The notes: generated by a model from the sequence alone, not told the origin. A stretch of 64,000 nucleotides of DNA from Myxococcus sp. (GCA_014879945.1 JACSRE010000381.1:1-64000); one strand, 5' to 3'; numbered from the stretch's first letter, positions 17,259 through 26,319 are shown. Translations and numbers: made by a program.

Positions 17259-18221
17259 TCACGAGAGCTTCACCTCGAGCGCCTTCTCGAGGTCGGTGAT
17301 GGCCTTCGAGAAGCCCTCGATGCCCTCTTTGAGCTTCTCGGTGGCCATGCGGTCGTCGGCGTGGAGCCGATCGAACGCCGCCTGGTCGAGGCTCAGCTTC
17401 GGGCCGCCCGCCTTCGTCGCCGGGTCGAGCTTGCGCGGCAGAGGGCCTTCGAGGGCGTCGAGCTCGGCCAGCAGCTTGGGCGCGATGGTGAGGAGGTCGC
17501 AGCCGGCGAGCTCGGTGATCTCACCCACGTTGCGGAAGCTCGCGCCCATCACCTCGGTGCGGTAGCCGTGCGTCTTGTAGTACTCGTAGATCTTCGTCAC
17601 CGACTGCACGCCGGGGTCTTCCGCGGGCGCGTACGACGCCTTGCCGGTGCTCTTGAGGTACCAGTCGAGAATGCGGCCCACGAAGGGCGAGATGAGCGTC
17701 ACCTTCGCCTCGGCGCACGCCACCGCCTGATGGAAGCCGAACAGCAGCGTCAGGTTGCAGTGAATGCCCTCGCGCTCGAGCACCTCGGCGGCCTTGATGC
17801 CCTCCCACGTCGAGGCGAGCTTGATGAGGATGCGCTCCTTGCCGATGCCGGCCTTCGCGTACATGGCGATGAGCTCTCTCGCCTTCTCGATGCTCTTCTG
17901 GGTGTCGTACGACAGGCGGGCGTCGACCTCGGTCGAGACCCGGCCCGGCACGACCTTCAGAATCTCGATGCCGAACTCCACCGCCAGGCGGTCGACCGCG
18001 CGCTTGGCGACGGCGGCGTTCGACTTGTCGGTGCTGTCGGCGCGGGCCCACTCGAGCGCCGCGGCCACCAGCGCCTGGTACTGCGGCATCGCGGCGGCCG
18101 AGGCGATGAGCGACGGGTTGGTGGTGGCGTCGCGCGGCTTGAACTTCTGAATCGACTCGAAGTCGCCGGTGTCGGCGACGACGACGGTGACGGCCTTGAG
18201 CTGCTCGAGGAAGGTAGCCAT
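17259..18221 (-). CDS. tal: Transaldolase
   Basis: 320 aa, the usual length of class I transaldolase (TalB type). Signatures: DATTNPSLI near the N-terminus, and [20 protein letters not shown] with the Schiff-base Lys (in IKLAST). [17 protein letters not shown] and [12 protein letters not shown] follow. It catalyses transfer of dihydroxyacetone between sedoheptulose-7-phosphate and glyceraldehyde-3-phosphate in the non-oxidative pentose phosphate pathway, in the cytoplasm. A single-gene unit with a TAGGGT hexamer 6 nt before the ATG. Confidence 0.98.
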   Translation of the reverse strand: MATFLEQLKAVTVVVADTGDFESIQKFKPRDATTNPSLIASAAAMPQYQALVAAALEWARADSTDKSNAAVAKRAVDRLAVEFGIEILKVVPGRVSTEVDARLSYDTQKSIEKARELIAMYAKAGIGKERILIKLASTWEGIKAAEVLEREGIHCNLTLLFGFHQAVACAEAKVTLISPFVGRILDWYLKSTGKASYAPAEDPGVQSVTKIYEYYKTHGYRTEVMGASFRNVGEITELAGCDLLTIAPKLLAELDALEGPLPRKLDPATKAGGPKLSLDQAAFDRLHADDRMATEKLKEGIEGFSKAITDLEKALEVKLS

Positions 18222-18233
18222 GACGACACCCTA
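18222..18233 (-). promoter_or_regulatory. Putative -10 element of leaderless tal promoter
   Basis: TAGGGT-GTCGTC-ATG on the minus strand. A full TAnnnT match at six bases. GAGGAG lies farther upstream (about 16 nt), too far to be a good ribosome site. Confidence 0.45.
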
Positions 18234-18290
18234 CTCCTCGACGACAGAGGTCGGCACTCCTCGTGAAGCGATCTCGCCACGAGGCACGCG

Positions 18291-18323
18291 CGGCTCGGCC
18301 AGGGTCATCCCCCAGCCGAGCCG
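18291..18323 (-). terminator. Hairpin terminator after membrane protein gene
   Basis: Nine-bp perfect inverted repeat CGGCTCGGC/GCCGAGCCG with inner GGG/CCC pairing around a TCAT loop. It starts 6 nt past the stop codon of the minus-strand gene at 18330. It lacks a U-tract but is the strongest stem in this gap. Confidence 0.5.
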
Positions 18324-18329
18324 TGGTGC

Positions 18330-18962
18330 TCAGTCGCCCCAGTTCAGGGGCGCTCCCGGCGCGGCCGCCCCCGCGACCCTGGCTGCGCCGTGGGAGTGCT
18401 GGCGCTCCTGCCTGACCGAGTTCGCGGTGCCGGCCAGGGTCAACCCGCCCAGCAGCACCACCGCGCCGACGAGCCGGTCGATCACCACCGGCGTCACCTC
18501 GCGCCACCCCGAGAGCGCCACCACGCCGATGACGAGGAAGGCGGTCGCGCTGAGCGACTCGGTCACCTCGCCTCCCGGCCTCAGGATGGAGACGTCGAGC
18601 GCGCGGAAGACGCCGACGCACAGGCACGAGACGCCGAGCACCAACGCCATCGCCTCGGGGAGGATCGGCGCGCCAGTGATGAGGCCCAACCCCGCGAGGA
18701 ACCCGGCGAGCACCAGCTGGAGCGCGCCCGCGACGAGGTGTGAGGTGCCGATGGCGTGGTGCTTCATCAACGAGGCGCCGCCGGCCAGCTCGAAGAGGCT
18801 CCACCCCACCGCCAGCGCCGCCGGCAGGCGCAGCGACGACGGCGGGTCAGGCTGCGCCGAGACGGCCAACAGCGCCGACCCGACGAAGGCCAGGGCGATG
18901 CCCACGGGGAGCGCCCACGGGGCCACCTCAGGCTGCTCGATGTGCTGGTCGGCGTGCGCCAT
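18330..18962 (-). CDS. Multi-pass membrane protein (HdeD/DUF308-like)
   Basis: About 210 aa from the ATG at 18962 (MAHADQHIEQ). Six hydrophobic helices of about 20 residues each (ALPVGIALAFVGSALLAVS, LPAALAVGWSLFELAGG, LVAGALQLVLAGFLAG, and so on), with a polar C-terminal tail of about 30 residues. Even spacing of short helices and loops resembles HdeD/DUF308 membrane proteins, but no motif is decisive. Inner-membrane location; function unknown. Confidence 0.7.
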   Translation of the reverse strand: MAHADQHIEQPEVAPWALPVGIALAFVGSALLAVSAQPDPPSSLRLPAALAVGWSLFELAGGASLMKHHAIGTSHLVAGALQLVLAGFLAGLGLITGAPILPEAMALVLGVSCLCVGVFRALDVSILRPGGEVTESLSATAFLVIGVVALSGWREVTPVVIDRLVGAVVLLGGLTLAGTANSVRQERQHSHGAARVAGAAAPGAPLNWGD

Positions 18963-19119
18963 GGTTGCCCCCGTCGCGAGTGTCATCGAGAGCCGTGAGC
19001 ATCGGGCGTGCCTCTCGCGAACCACGCGAGCCGTCGATGCGCCCCGCGATTCCCCGCTCAGAGCGACGGCTCCGCCGGTCGGATTGATGGGCTGAGGCGT
19101 CCGCGCCGCTGACCGCGAG

Positions 19120-19644
19120 TCAGGGTGGCCGGCGGATCAACAGCAGGGTTGCCGCTGCGCCCAGCGCGACCAGCAAGGCGACCAGCGCGAGCAGCACCGG
19201 GTCGACGCGCCGACGCCCCCCGCCGGGCGTGAGCGTCTTCTCGGTGTGCAGCTCGCTCGGGTCGATGACCTCGACGCGAAGGCGAACCCCGCGCGCCGAG
19301 AGCTCCGCGGTCAACCACGAGACGAGGCGCGCGTACTCGTCGTCGGTGAAGTCGAGCGGCCCCGCGCCGCGCAGCTCCTGGGTCAGCCGCAGCGTGGGGT
19401 ACTCCTTCACCGCGCACTCGGCGTTCACCAGGTCGAGCCAGCCGATGGCCACGACGGAAGGGCCGGCGACGAGCGTGAGCACCTGGCGGGACCGCTTGCC
19501 GGCCTCGGTGCTGGGCCCCAGCGGCTCCTTCACCACCAGCACGCGGTGGGCGGCGCCGACCGGCCGCGCAGCGAAGGTGCTGGTCAGCTGGTCCGCGACC
19601 CCGACGAGCGAGCGGGCCACCGTCGTGTAGGGACCCTCGGGCAT
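19120..19644 (-). CDS. Hypothetical tail-anchored protein
   Basis: 174 aa. The ORF track shows a long extension to 20745, which is antisense to the sulfatase gene; the ATG at 19644 (MPEGPYTTVARSL) is chosen. The soluble N-terminal domain (PVGAAHRVLVVKEPLGP, GWLDLVNAECAVKEYPTLRL) is followed by one C-terminal membrane helix (VLLALVALLVALGAAATLLLI) and RRPP, so it is anchored in the inner membrane facing the cytoplasm. CAGAGT lies 6 nt before the ATG. No family recognised. Confidence 0.65.
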   Translation of the reverse strand: MPEGPYTTVARSLVGVADQLTSTFAARPVGAAHRVLVVKEPLGPSTEAGKRSRQVLTLVAGPSVVAIGWLDLVNAECAVKEYPTLRLTQELRGAGPLDFTDDEYARLVSWLTAELSARGVRLRVEVIDPSELHTEKTLTPGGGRRRVDPVLLALVALLVALGAAATLLLIRRPP

Positions 19645-19733
19645 GCGCGCACTCTGCCAGACTCGGCGAGCTCGTCGGCGACGGTGACGACCGGGCTGGC
19701 GCTCCCGCCTCTCGTTGGGGCCAGCGGCCGGCC

Positions 19734-19750
19734 GAGCCGCCTCACGGCTC
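19734..19750 (-). terminator. Short hairpin at the end of the sulfatase gene
   Basis: GAGCCG/CGGCTC with a 5-nt loop. It overlaps the sulfatase stop codon by two bases on the minus strand. No U-tract follows. Confidence 0.3.
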
Positions 19751-21791
19751 AGGGAGCCACGGCCGGCTCGTACTGCCCGAGGAGCGCCTTCAACTCGGCC
19801 TCGACCGCCAACCCGCGGCCAGCGAGATCGACGCGCTGCTGCGGGTCTTCGTGCATGTCGTAGAGCCGCACGAGGTCGCGGTGCTTTCCCGGAATCACCA
19901 CCAGCTTGTAGCGGGCGTTGCGCGCCATGCGGTCCTTCGCGGCGATGACGGCCTTTCGGAACTCGGGCTTGAGCACCAGGTTGTGCCGGAACGACGCGTC
20001 GACCTCGAGGGTGTCGGCGGCGCCGGCGAGGTCGACCACCTCGGCGCGCTCGGCCTCGGTGAGGCCCGTCATGGCCTTCGACTTGGGGAAGAAGAGGTAG
20101 CAGGTCTCGGCGAAGGCGGTGAGCTGCGGGTCGGGCCGCTCGGACTTGAGCACCGCCGAGAGGTCCACCCCCTGCATCGTGGCCGGCGACGTGAGGCCGA
20201 GCAGCGCCAACACCGTCGGCGCCACGTCGACGGTGCGGGTGAGGGCCTCGACCTTCCCCGCCGGCCCGCCCGGCAGGCGCATCAAGAAGGGAATGCGGGT
20301 GCTCTGGTCGCCGCCGAAGAAGTTGGTGCCGTGGCCCAGCGTGGAGCCGGGGTCGTAGAGGTCTTCGCCGTGATCGCTGGTGACGATGACGATGGTGTCG
20401 TCGGCCAGCCCGCGCGCGTCGAGCCCGCGCAGCACCTCGCCCACCGTGTCGTCGAAGTCGCTCACCGCGCCGTCGTAGAGGTCGCGAAGGTGCTGCACCG
20501 TCTCGGGCGGCAGCGTCGGCGAGAAGCCCGTGGTGATGAGCTCGTGCGCGCGCACCTCGACCTGGTAGCGGTGCGGGCCGTCGTACCCGGGCGCGGCGTA
20601 CTTCGAGTTGAAGGGGTGACGCGCGTTGTACGGCAGGTGCGTGGGGCTGACGAAGAGCACGCCGAAGAAGGGCCGCCGCGCGCGCACGCTCGCGTCGATG
20701 TCGTCGAAGAGCTGCTCGGTCAACACCGTCGGCCGCGCGGCCCACGAGAGCGAGGCGCGGCCCGGCACCAGCACGTCGCCGAAGGGCGCCGGCACCGCGC
20801 CGAAGAAGAGCGAGACCAACACATGCGCGCGCATGGTGGCCTCGAGCAGCAGCGCCTCGAAGTTCTGAATCGGGCCGACCCGTCGCTTCGCGAACCCGAA
20901 GTCCACGAGGTCGAAGCAGTTCCCCACCCAGTCTGACGAGACGAAGGTGTCGTAGCCCTGCGCGGCCAGCAGCCTCGGCAGCAGCTCCGCGCGCGCCTCG
21001 ACGGCGGCGACCTCGTCACGCGAGGGGTACATGCTGCGCAGCCCGTGCGCCGGAGGGAAGAGGCCGGTCAGCACCGTCGTCCACGACTCCAGCGTGCTGG
21101 CCGTCGAGACGTGGTGCTGCTGCAGGTCCAGCGCGTGGGCGGCGAAGGCGTCGAGGTGCGGCGTCAGCCCCTCACGCGCAGCGCCGTGAACGCCGAGGCG
21201 ATCGAAGCGCCACGAGTCGGCCGCGAGCACCAGCACGTTGGGCCTCGTGAGGCGGGTGGCCTTGGGCGGCGTGGGGCGCCAGGCGGCCGCGGCGGTCGCC
21301 ACGCCCAGCAGCAGCGCCACCAGCACCCTCCGCCGCGCGCCCCGCACCCAGTCGAGGACCGCCACCACCACCAGCGCCCCGAAGAGCGCGCTCGACAGCT
21401 CGAGCCCATGGAGCCGCTCCACCGTCGAGAGGTCCACCCGCAGCTTCCGCTCCACGCTGTCGAAGAAGCCGGGGCTGAGCAGCAGCGCGGGCCCGAGCGC
21501 GCACAGCAGCACGCCCACGTCCACCACCACCATCGAGGCCACCAGCCGAGCGCCCGTCGCGCGCCCCAGCCAGGGCCTCGACAGGAAGGTCAGCGCCAGC
21601 GCGATGACGAGGTACGCCGGCAGCGCCCGCAGCTGCGCCAGCACCGCGAAGCTCAGGTACGGCCCGCGCGCGAGCGCCGCGAAGCGCTCCGCCACCTCGG
21701 ACGACTGCGAGACGAAGGCCGCGACACACAGCGCCCAGACGGCGACGCAGGCCACCACCTGGAGCAGCAGCAGCTGTCGAACGCGAGCCAC
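19749..21791 (-). CDS. Membrane-anchored sulfatase / alkaline-phosphatase superfamily protein
   Basis: 680 aa from a GTG. Residues 1-170 contain about four membrane helices, as in LtaS/EptA-like membrane phosphotransferases. The sulfatase domain starts near 185 with NVLVLAADSWRFDRLGVHG (metal-binding Asp). STASTLESWTTVLTG follows, where Ser or Thr would be the nucleophile. VTSDHGEDLYDPG is the metal-binding DHG motif, and HLPYNARHPFNSKY lies between. The absence of the Cys/Ser-x-Pro-x-Arg motif needed for formylglycine argues against a true sulfatase. A phosphodiester or phosphoethanolamine-type transferase or hydrolase acting outside the inner membrane is more likely. Confidence 0.85.
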   Translation of the reverse strand: MARVRQLLLLQVVACVAVWALCVAAFVSQSSEVAERFAALARGPYLSFAVLAQLRALPAYLVIALALTFLSRPWLGRATGARLVASMVVVDVGVLLCALGPALLLSPGFFDSVERKLRVDLSTVERLHGLELSSALFGALVVVAVLDWVRGARRRVLVALLLGVATAAAAWRPTPPKATRLTRPNVLVLAADSWRFDRLGVHGAAREGLTPHLDAFAAHALDLQQHHVSTASTLESWTTVLTGLFPPAHGLRSMYPSRDEVAAVEARAELLPRLLAAQGYDTFVSSDWVGNCFDLVDFGFAKRRVGPIQNFEALLLEATMRAHVLVSLFFGAVPAPFGDVLVPGRASLSWAARPTVLTEQLFDDIDASVRARRPFFGVLFVSPTHLPYNARHPFNSKYAAPGYDGPHRYQVEVRAHELITTGFSPTLPPETVQHLRDLYDGAVSDFDDTVGEVLRGLDARGLADDTIVIVTSDHGEDLYDPGSTLGHGTNFFGGDQSTRIPFLMRLPGGPAGKVEALTRTVDVAPTVLALLGLTSPATMQGVDLSAVLKSERPDPQLTAFAETCYLFFPKSKAMTGLTEAERAEVVDLAGAADTLEVDASFRHNLVLKPEFRKAVIAAKDRMARNARYKLVVIPGKHRDLVRLYDMHEDPQQRVDLAGRGLAVEAELKALLGQYEPAVAP

Positions 21792-21831
21792 GCAGCCAGG
21801 GGCCCTACACCAACGACGCCCCGATGGAACG

Positions 21832-22458
21832 TCACTGCTTCTTCGCGTGCACCTCGAGCGTCAGCAGCACGTTGTCGGCGATGAGGTTGTCGGGCTTGCC
21901 CGGGTAGGCGATGCCGAAGTCCTTCCGGTTGATGGCGAACTCGGCCTTCACGTCGACCTGCTCGGCCCCCACCGTCACCTCGGCCGGGAAGGCGATGGTC
22001 TTCGTCACGCCGCGCAGGGTGAGGTCACCCGTCACCTCGTAGCGCGCCCCCTCGAGCCCCTTGAAGCTGCTCGAGACGAACCGCGAGGTGGGGAACTGCT
22101 CCACCAGGAAGAAGTCGGCGTCTCGAAGGTGCTGCGAGAGCTTGTCGCTGTCGGTGAAGACCGACGCCATCTCGAGGTCGACCTGCACGCGGCTCTTCGC
22201 GAGGTCGCCGTCGACGACCTCGACCACCCCCGCGAAGGTGTTGAAGCCGCCCTCGTGCTTCCCGGTCACCTTCGCGCCCACGAAGCCCACCTTCGCGTTC
22301 GCCTGGCTGAAGGGGAACCGCGTCGCGTTGGCGAGCGGCGCCAGCGCCACCTGCGCAGGCCGGGTGGGCGCCGAGACGACGGCCTTCGTCTTGTCTTTGG
22401 CGGGGTCTGGGCAGGCTGCGAGGGCGAACGCGGTGAGCACGAGCGGGAAGAGGCGCAT
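21832..22458 (-). CDS. YceI-family lipoprotein
   Basis: 208 aa from the ATG at 22458 (MRLFPLVLTAFALAACPDP, lipobox ALAAC); the ORF start twelve codons upstream is not needed. The YceI lipocalin-like barrel begins after a short linker: AKVGFVGAKVTGKHEGGFNTFAGVV, DKLSQHLRDADFFLVEQFPTSRF, VTGDLTLRGVTKTIAFPAEV. YceI barrels bind isoprenoids such as ubiquinone-type lipids. A quinone-carrier or stress role is possible, consistent with a respiratory organism. It ends near the radical SAM gene start but faces the same way. Confidence 0.92.
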   Translation of the reverse strand: MRLFPLVLTAFALAACPDPAKDKTKAVVSAPTRPAQVALAPLANATRFPFSQANAKVGFVGAKVTGKHEGGFNTFAGVVEVVDGDLAKSRVQVDLEMASVFTDSDKLSQHLRDADFFLVEQFPTSRFVSSSFKGLEGARYEVTGDLTLRGVTKTIAFPAEVTVGAEQVDVKAEFAINRKDFGIAYPGKPDNLIADNVLLTLEVHAKKQ

Positions 22459-22504
22459 GCCCCCCGTATGACGAGTCCCCGCCCGGAGTTTCAAGGAGAA
22501 CGTC

Positions 22505-24235
22505 TCAGGCCCGCGAGAGGAACCGCTTCGACACCAGGTGCTCGATGAGCTCGAGCGCCGCCCCCTCGTCCACCGCGAGCTTCTTCATCAGCCGGCCCGA
22601 CGCCGCGTCGACGGTGGTGGGCCTGGCGCACGCAGCGAGCGCCTCGAGCACCGCGGTGGCGGCTTCTCCCTGCTGCAGCATCGGGTCCTCGAAGGCGCGC
22701 GGGTCGAGCGCCGGAGCGCACGCCAGGCCGGCCCCGATGACCGACCGGAGCACCGTCACCGGCGCGCCGGCCACCTTCGAGGGCACCACGTGCGCGCCGA
22801 GCCAGTCGCCGAGCGCGACCGAGCGCGTCACCGTCGTCGCCTCGAGCCTGGTGCGCCCGGTGAGCGCAGGCGCCTCGCGCTCCGCGTGCGCCGCCAACAG
22901 CTCATCGAGCCTGGCGCAGTTGCGGGTGACCGCCTTCTCGAGCGCCGCGTCGGCGAAGCGCACCATGGGGATGGCGCCGCCAGGCTTTCGTTTGCCGAAG
23001 AAGGTGAGGAAGTCGTCGAAGGTCACCGCCTCGGACACCATGCCGAAGCGCTCGGCGTGCGACGTCACCAACGCGCCGGGCTGCGACTGCAGCCGCTGGT
23101 AGCTGACCTTGCAGCCCTTCGCGAGCACCTGCTCCATCAGGCGCTGCTCCTCAGCGAGCGCGGCCGGCGTCGCCAGGGGGAGGCCGGCGATGCCGCTCAC
23201 CTCGAGCTCGAGGTTGGGGTAGCGCAGGCAGTCGTCGATGGTGGCGAAGAGCGCCTCGTCGGTCGGGCACGGCTTCAAGAGGCTCGCGCCCATCAACGCC
23301 TGCCGCTGGGTCTGCGAGAAGCAGCCGATGTCGAGCACCAGCGCCACGCGGTGAAAGGTCTTCGCGAGCGCCGCCACCAGGCCCGGCGCCGGCACGCCCC
23401 AGAGGAAGTACGTCGTGCTCTGCCGCGAGAGGTCGAGCCCCGGCCACACGTCACAGAGGTACTCGGTGGAGCCGCCGGGGAAGTCGTAGCGGTACTGCCA
23501 CACGCGGTCGCCGAGCTCGCGGTGGTCTTGTCGAACCGACTCGTGCGGCCTCAGGAACGGCATCGGGCGCCCGAACGACAGGCGCTGGGCCGCGCGCCGG
23601 CCGCCGCAGTACACGCAGGACTGGTCGCAGCCCTTGCCGGGGGCGATCCACCCCGAGAAGCCGCTGAGGTCGAGCTGCGAGAGGAAGATGTCGTCGAAGT
23701 GCGAGTAGAAGACGTCGGCGCTCGCCTCGGTCTGCACGTAGCCAAAGGGCACCTTGACGGGCACGCCGTCGGGGCCGCGGTGGGCGCGGTTGGGGGCGTC
23801 GGGGTCGCCGCGACAGAGCGCCAGGAACGGCACCTCGCCGTCGCCCATCACGACGTCGTCGACGCTCTCGTGCACCAGCAGCTGCTGCCACCACAGCGCG
23901 GCGGAGTTGCCGCCCAGCACCACCTTCACCTTCGGGTCGATGCGCTTGAGGGCCCGGGCGATGACGAGCGCGCGGTGCACGTGGAGGTACCACTTGAGGC
24001 TGATGCCCACCACGCTCGGCTTCACGCGCGCCATCAGCCGCTTGAGCGAGCGCGTCAGCCCCTCTTCGTTCTGGTCCCAGTCGCAGAGCCTGACGTACGC
24101 CTCGACGCCGTTGCGCCGCAGAAAACCCGCGAGGTAGAGGATGCCGCAGGTCGCCTCGCCGCGGCCGCCCCCGAGCAGGAGCACTGGACCGGACGAGGAG
24201 GCGCTGCGGGGTGAGGCGCGTTGGACCGCCGACAT
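22505..24235 (-). CDS. Cobalamin-binding-type radical SAM protein
   Basis: About 576 aa from the ATG at 24235, with GGAG 7 nt upstream; the ORF extends to 24274. Residues 15-180 form a B12-binding-like Rossmann domain (VLLLGGGRGEATCGILYLAGFLRR, VGISLKWYLHVHRALVIARAL, VVLGGNSAALW, VMGDGE), without a DxHxxG motif. The radical SAM core follows with GKGCDQSCVYCGG (CxxxCxxC) near residue 205. The C-terminal 150 residues are unassigned. This layout is used by methyltransferases and ring-forming enzymes. The neighbours give no substrate. Confidence 0.88.
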   Translation of the reverse strand: MSAVQRASPRSASSSGPVLLLGGGRGEATCGILYLAGFLRRNGVEAYVRLCDWDQNEEGLTRSLKRLMARVKPSVVGISLKWYLHVHRALVIARALKRIDPKVKVVLGGNSAALWWQQLLVHESVDDVVMGDGEVPFLALCRGDPDAPNRAHRGPDGVPVKVPFGYVQTEASADVFYSHFDDIFLSQLDLSGFSGWIAPGKGCDQSCVYCGGRRAAQRLSFGRPMPFLRPHESVRQDHRELGDRVWQYRYDFPGGSTEYLCDVWPGLDLSRQSTTYFLWGVPAPGLVAALAKTFHRVALVLDIGCFSQTQRQALMGASLLKPCPTDEALFATIDDCLRYPNLELEVSGIAGLPLATPAALAEEQRLMEQVLAKGCKVSYQRLQSQPGALVTSHAERFGMVSEAVTFDDFLTFFGKRKPGGAIPMVRFADAALEKAVTRNCARLDELLAAHAEREAPALTGRTRLEATTVTRSVALGDWLGAHVVPSKVAGAPVTVLRSVIGAGLACAPALDPRAFEDPMLQQGEAATAVLEALAACARPTTVDAASGRLMKKLAVDEGAALELIEHLVSKRFLSRA

Positions 24236-24331
24236 CGTGGCTCCGGGTGAGAAGACGGCGGAGCCTAACCGCAAGTCAGCCCACGCGCCGGACCAGCGGG
24301 CAGTGCCCCGGGCCGCGGGGGGGGGCCTCGC

Positions 24332-24802
24332 TCAGTGCCGTCGCAGCTCGTCTTCGAGCCGCCACAGCGTGAGCAGCTCGTCCTTGTCCCACGCGTGCTT
24401 CGGCTCGTTCGGGCTGGCCGCGGCGCCTCCGACGGTGCTCACCCAGTCGAGGATGCGCACGGCGCGCGCCTCGTCGCTCTCGCCCGTCAGCCGCACCACC
24501 ATCATCAGCTCGCGCAGCTCGGCGAACGTCTCGGCGCTGGGCCGCTCGGCCAGGTAGCGGTTGATGAACTCCAGCGCGTCGCTCCGCCTGACGACGGGCC
24601 CCCCGGCGTGCGCCTCGAGGAGCGCCAGGTGCTGGTTCACGAACGCGAGGATCATGGCGCGCTCCGCCGGTTGCACCACGCCGTCGGCCCACGCCATCTC
24701 GACCAGGGGCAGGGCGTCGAGCAGGTAGACCATCGGCCCGGGAACACCGCGGGCGACCAATCGCGACAGCGCTTCGGAGCGGGTCATCGGGACGTGTGCC
24801 AT
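24332..24802 (-). CDS. TerB-like protein
   Basis: 156 aa from the ATG at 24802 (MAHVPMTRSEAL); the ORF track runs on to 25177 over the antisense phnA gene. Core: LLDALPLVEMAWADGVVQPAERAMILAFV, closely matching the TerB helix pair (WADGxxxxxE). Members of the TerB fold are helical metal-binding or stress proteins, often next to kinases or DNA-repair genes; here it stands alone. TACAGA sits exactly 6 nt before the ATG. A cytoplasmic protein of uncertain role. Confidence 0.75.
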   Translation of the reverse strand: MAHVPMTRSEALSRLVARGVPGPMVYLLDALPLVEMAWADGVVQPAERAMILAFVNQHLALLEAHAGGPVVRRSDALEFINRYLAERPSAETFAELRELMMVVRLTGESDEARAVRILDWVSTVGGAAASPNEPKHAWDKDELLTLWRLEDELRRH

Positions 24803-24814
24803 GCGTTGTCTGTA
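24803..24814 (-). promoter_or_regulatory. Putative -10 element before TerB-like gene
   Basis: TACAGA-CAACGC-ATG on the minus strand, with no Shine-Dalgarno. Confidence 0.35.
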
Positions 24815-24904
24815 AGGAGATGAAGGCAGGCCAACCATCGAATCGCTCGATGCGGGGCGACCGGTTTCTCTGGGTTCCATGAGGCAAGCAGCCGCCATCA
24901 CTGA

Positions 24905-24916
24905 TAGCCACGGGCC
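24905..24916 (+). promoter_or_regulatory. Putative -10 element before phnA-like gene
   Basis: TAGCCA-CGGGCC-ATG. A divergent partner of the TerB-like gene's element, with about 90 bp between them. Confidence 0.35.
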
Positions 24917-25243
24917 ATGAGCGAGCAGCGCTGTCCCATCTGCACCATGAACGACGTCCTCGCGCACGCCGAGCGCTGGGAGTGCGCCACCTGTGGCCAC
25001 GAGTGGATCAGAGCGGCGGCGGCGCCGGCAGCGCGGGTGGTGAAGGACGCGCACGGGCAGGCCCTGGCCGACGGCGACACCGTGGTGTTGATCAAGGACC
25101 TCAAGCTCCGCGGCTCCTCCGAGGTGCTCAAGCAGGGCACGAAGGTGAAGGGCATTCGCCTCGTCGACGGCGACCATGAGATCGACTGCCGCATCGACGG
25201 CAGCCCCATGGGGCTCAAGGCCGAGTTCGTGAAGAAGGCGTGA
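24917..25243 (+). CDS. phnA: PhnA/YjdM-family zinc-ribbon protein
   Basis: 108 aa, the usual size. The N-terminal zinc ribbon is CPICTMND...WECATCGHEW (two CxxC pairs). The C-terminal barrel domain has VKDAHGQALADGDTVVLIKDLKLRG, VLKQGTKVKGIRLVDGDHEIDC and MGLKAEFVKKA, diagnostic of the PhnA (YjdM) family. Despite the name, most members are not linked to phosphonate use, and no phn genes are nearby. Cytoplasmic; molecular function unknown. Confidence 0.93.
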   Translation: MSEQRCPICTMNDVLAHAERWECATCGHEWIRAAAAPAARVVKDAHGQALADGDTVVLIKDLKLRGSSEVLKQGTKVKGIRLVDGDHEIDCRIDGSPMGLKAEFVKKA

Positions 25244-25254
25244 CGACGTCGCGC

Positions 25255-26262
25255 TCAGGGCGCCGAGAGCTGTCCGTCGTCTGACACCCGCACGCCCGAC
25301 TTCGGGAAGTCGCGCGCCGAGAGGGCGGCGATGGTCTTCTGGCCACGCCCGCGCTCGTCGGGCATCGGCACGCCCTTGCCCTCTTGCTTCGTCGAGAGCA
25401 CCCTGCCCTTCACGAAGCGCCCGTCGTCGGCCAGCTCCACCTCGAGCACCACCGAGACGCCGAGCGCGCCCCCGAGGCTGAAGCGCCCGTAGGTGGCGAA
25501 GTTGCCCAGCGAGTAGGCGATGAGGCGGCCCTGGTAGAGCTCCATCGCGCGCAGCACGTGCGGCCCGTGGCCGAGCACCACGTCGGCGCCTGCGTCGATG
25601 ACGCCGCGGGCGAAGGCCTTGAGGTCGCCGCGGTTCTCACCCAGATAGCGCTCGGCGCCGTCGCGCACCCGGTCGGCCCCCAGGCCCTCGGCGCCGCCGT
25701 GGAAGCTGACGATGACGAGGTCGTGCGTCGCCGCGGCCTTCGCCACCAGCGCCTTCGCGGCGGCGAGGTCGTTGACGTCGTTGGTGGCGCCCGAGGTGTG
25801 AAACGCGACCAGTGCGAGCCGCTTGCCCTTCACGGTGAGCGTGCCGACGGAGCCAGGCGGGCCGCTCCACACGATGCCCTGGGCGTCGAGCGCCGCCTCG
25901 GTCTCGCGGCGGCAGGCCTCGCCGAAGTCACCCGAGTGGTTGTTCGCCGTCGAGCCCAGGTCGATGCCGGCGCCCTTGAGGTACGCCGCGTAGCGGGTGG
26001 GCGACCGAAACGCGAAGCAGTTGCCGCCCTTGCGGCACTTCGCCGAGGTGCCCGAGTCACACAGCGGCCCCTCGAGGTTCGCGAAGGTGACGTCGGCGTC
26101 TCGCAGCAGAGGCGCGACCGCGTCGAGCAGGTGCGCGCCGTCGTCTGGGGGGAGCACGCCCTCGGGCACCGCGGTGCCCAGCATCACGTCACCGACCGCG
26201 CGCAGGCGGAGCGTCGGCTCGGCCTGGCCCAGCAGGAGCGCGACGACGAAGAGCGACGACAT
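25255..26262 (-). CDS. CapA-family metallophosphoesterase-like protein
   Basis: 335 aa from the ATG at 26262 with GGAGG upstream. The track's 754-aa ORF runs on antisense of actF and is rejected. A short signal peptide (MSSLFVVALLLGQA) precedes the calcineurin-like core: LRAVGDVMLG, FANLEGPLCDSG, STANNHSGDFG, VSFHGGAEG and VLGHGPHVLRAMELYQG, ending with LIAYSLGNF. This is the PGA_cap/CapA fold linked to poly-gamma-glutamate capsule or envelope polymer processing. No capsule genes are adjacent. A hairpin separates it from the act operon. Confidence 0.9.
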   Translation of the reverse strand: MSSLFVVALLLGQAEPTLRLRAVGDVMLGTAVPEGVLPPDDGAHLLDAVAPLLRDADVTFANLEGPLCDSGTSAKCRKGGNCFAFRSPTRYAAYLKGAGIDLGSTANNHSGDFGEACRRETEAALDAQGIVWSGPPGSVGTLTVKGKRLALVAFHTSGATNDVNDLAAAKALVAKAAATHDLVIVSFHGGAEGLGADRVRDGAERYLGENRGDLKAFARGVIDAGADVVLGHGPHVLRAMELYQGRLIAYSLGNFATYGRFSLGGALGVSVVLEVELADDGRFVKGRVLSTKQEGKGVPMPDERGRGQKTIAALSARDFPKSGVRVSDDGQLSAP

Positions 26263-26284
26263 GACGGCCTCCTGGAGACACCAC

Positions 26285-26319
26285 GGCCCTGCGACTCCCG
26301 TGGCGGAGCGCGCAGGGCC
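26285..26319 (-). terminator. Strong stem-loop closing the act operon
   Basis: Nine-bp perfect inverted repeat GGCCCTGCG/CGCAGGGCC around a 17-nt loop that itself can pair CTCC/GGAG. It lies 17 bp beyond the actF stop and before the capA-like gene. No T-tract; the stem strength and position support termination or mRNA 3'-end protection. Confidence 0.55.

Noticed and set aside
19120-20745. 541-aa ORF extending the tail-anchored protein upstream
   Set aside because: The extension is an out-of-frame shadow within the sulfatase-type gene; only the part from 19644 looks like a protein.
24141-24557. Plus-strand ORF between the radical SAM and TerB-like genes
   Set aside because: Ser/Arg-rich shadow with no support; the real genes are on the minus strand.
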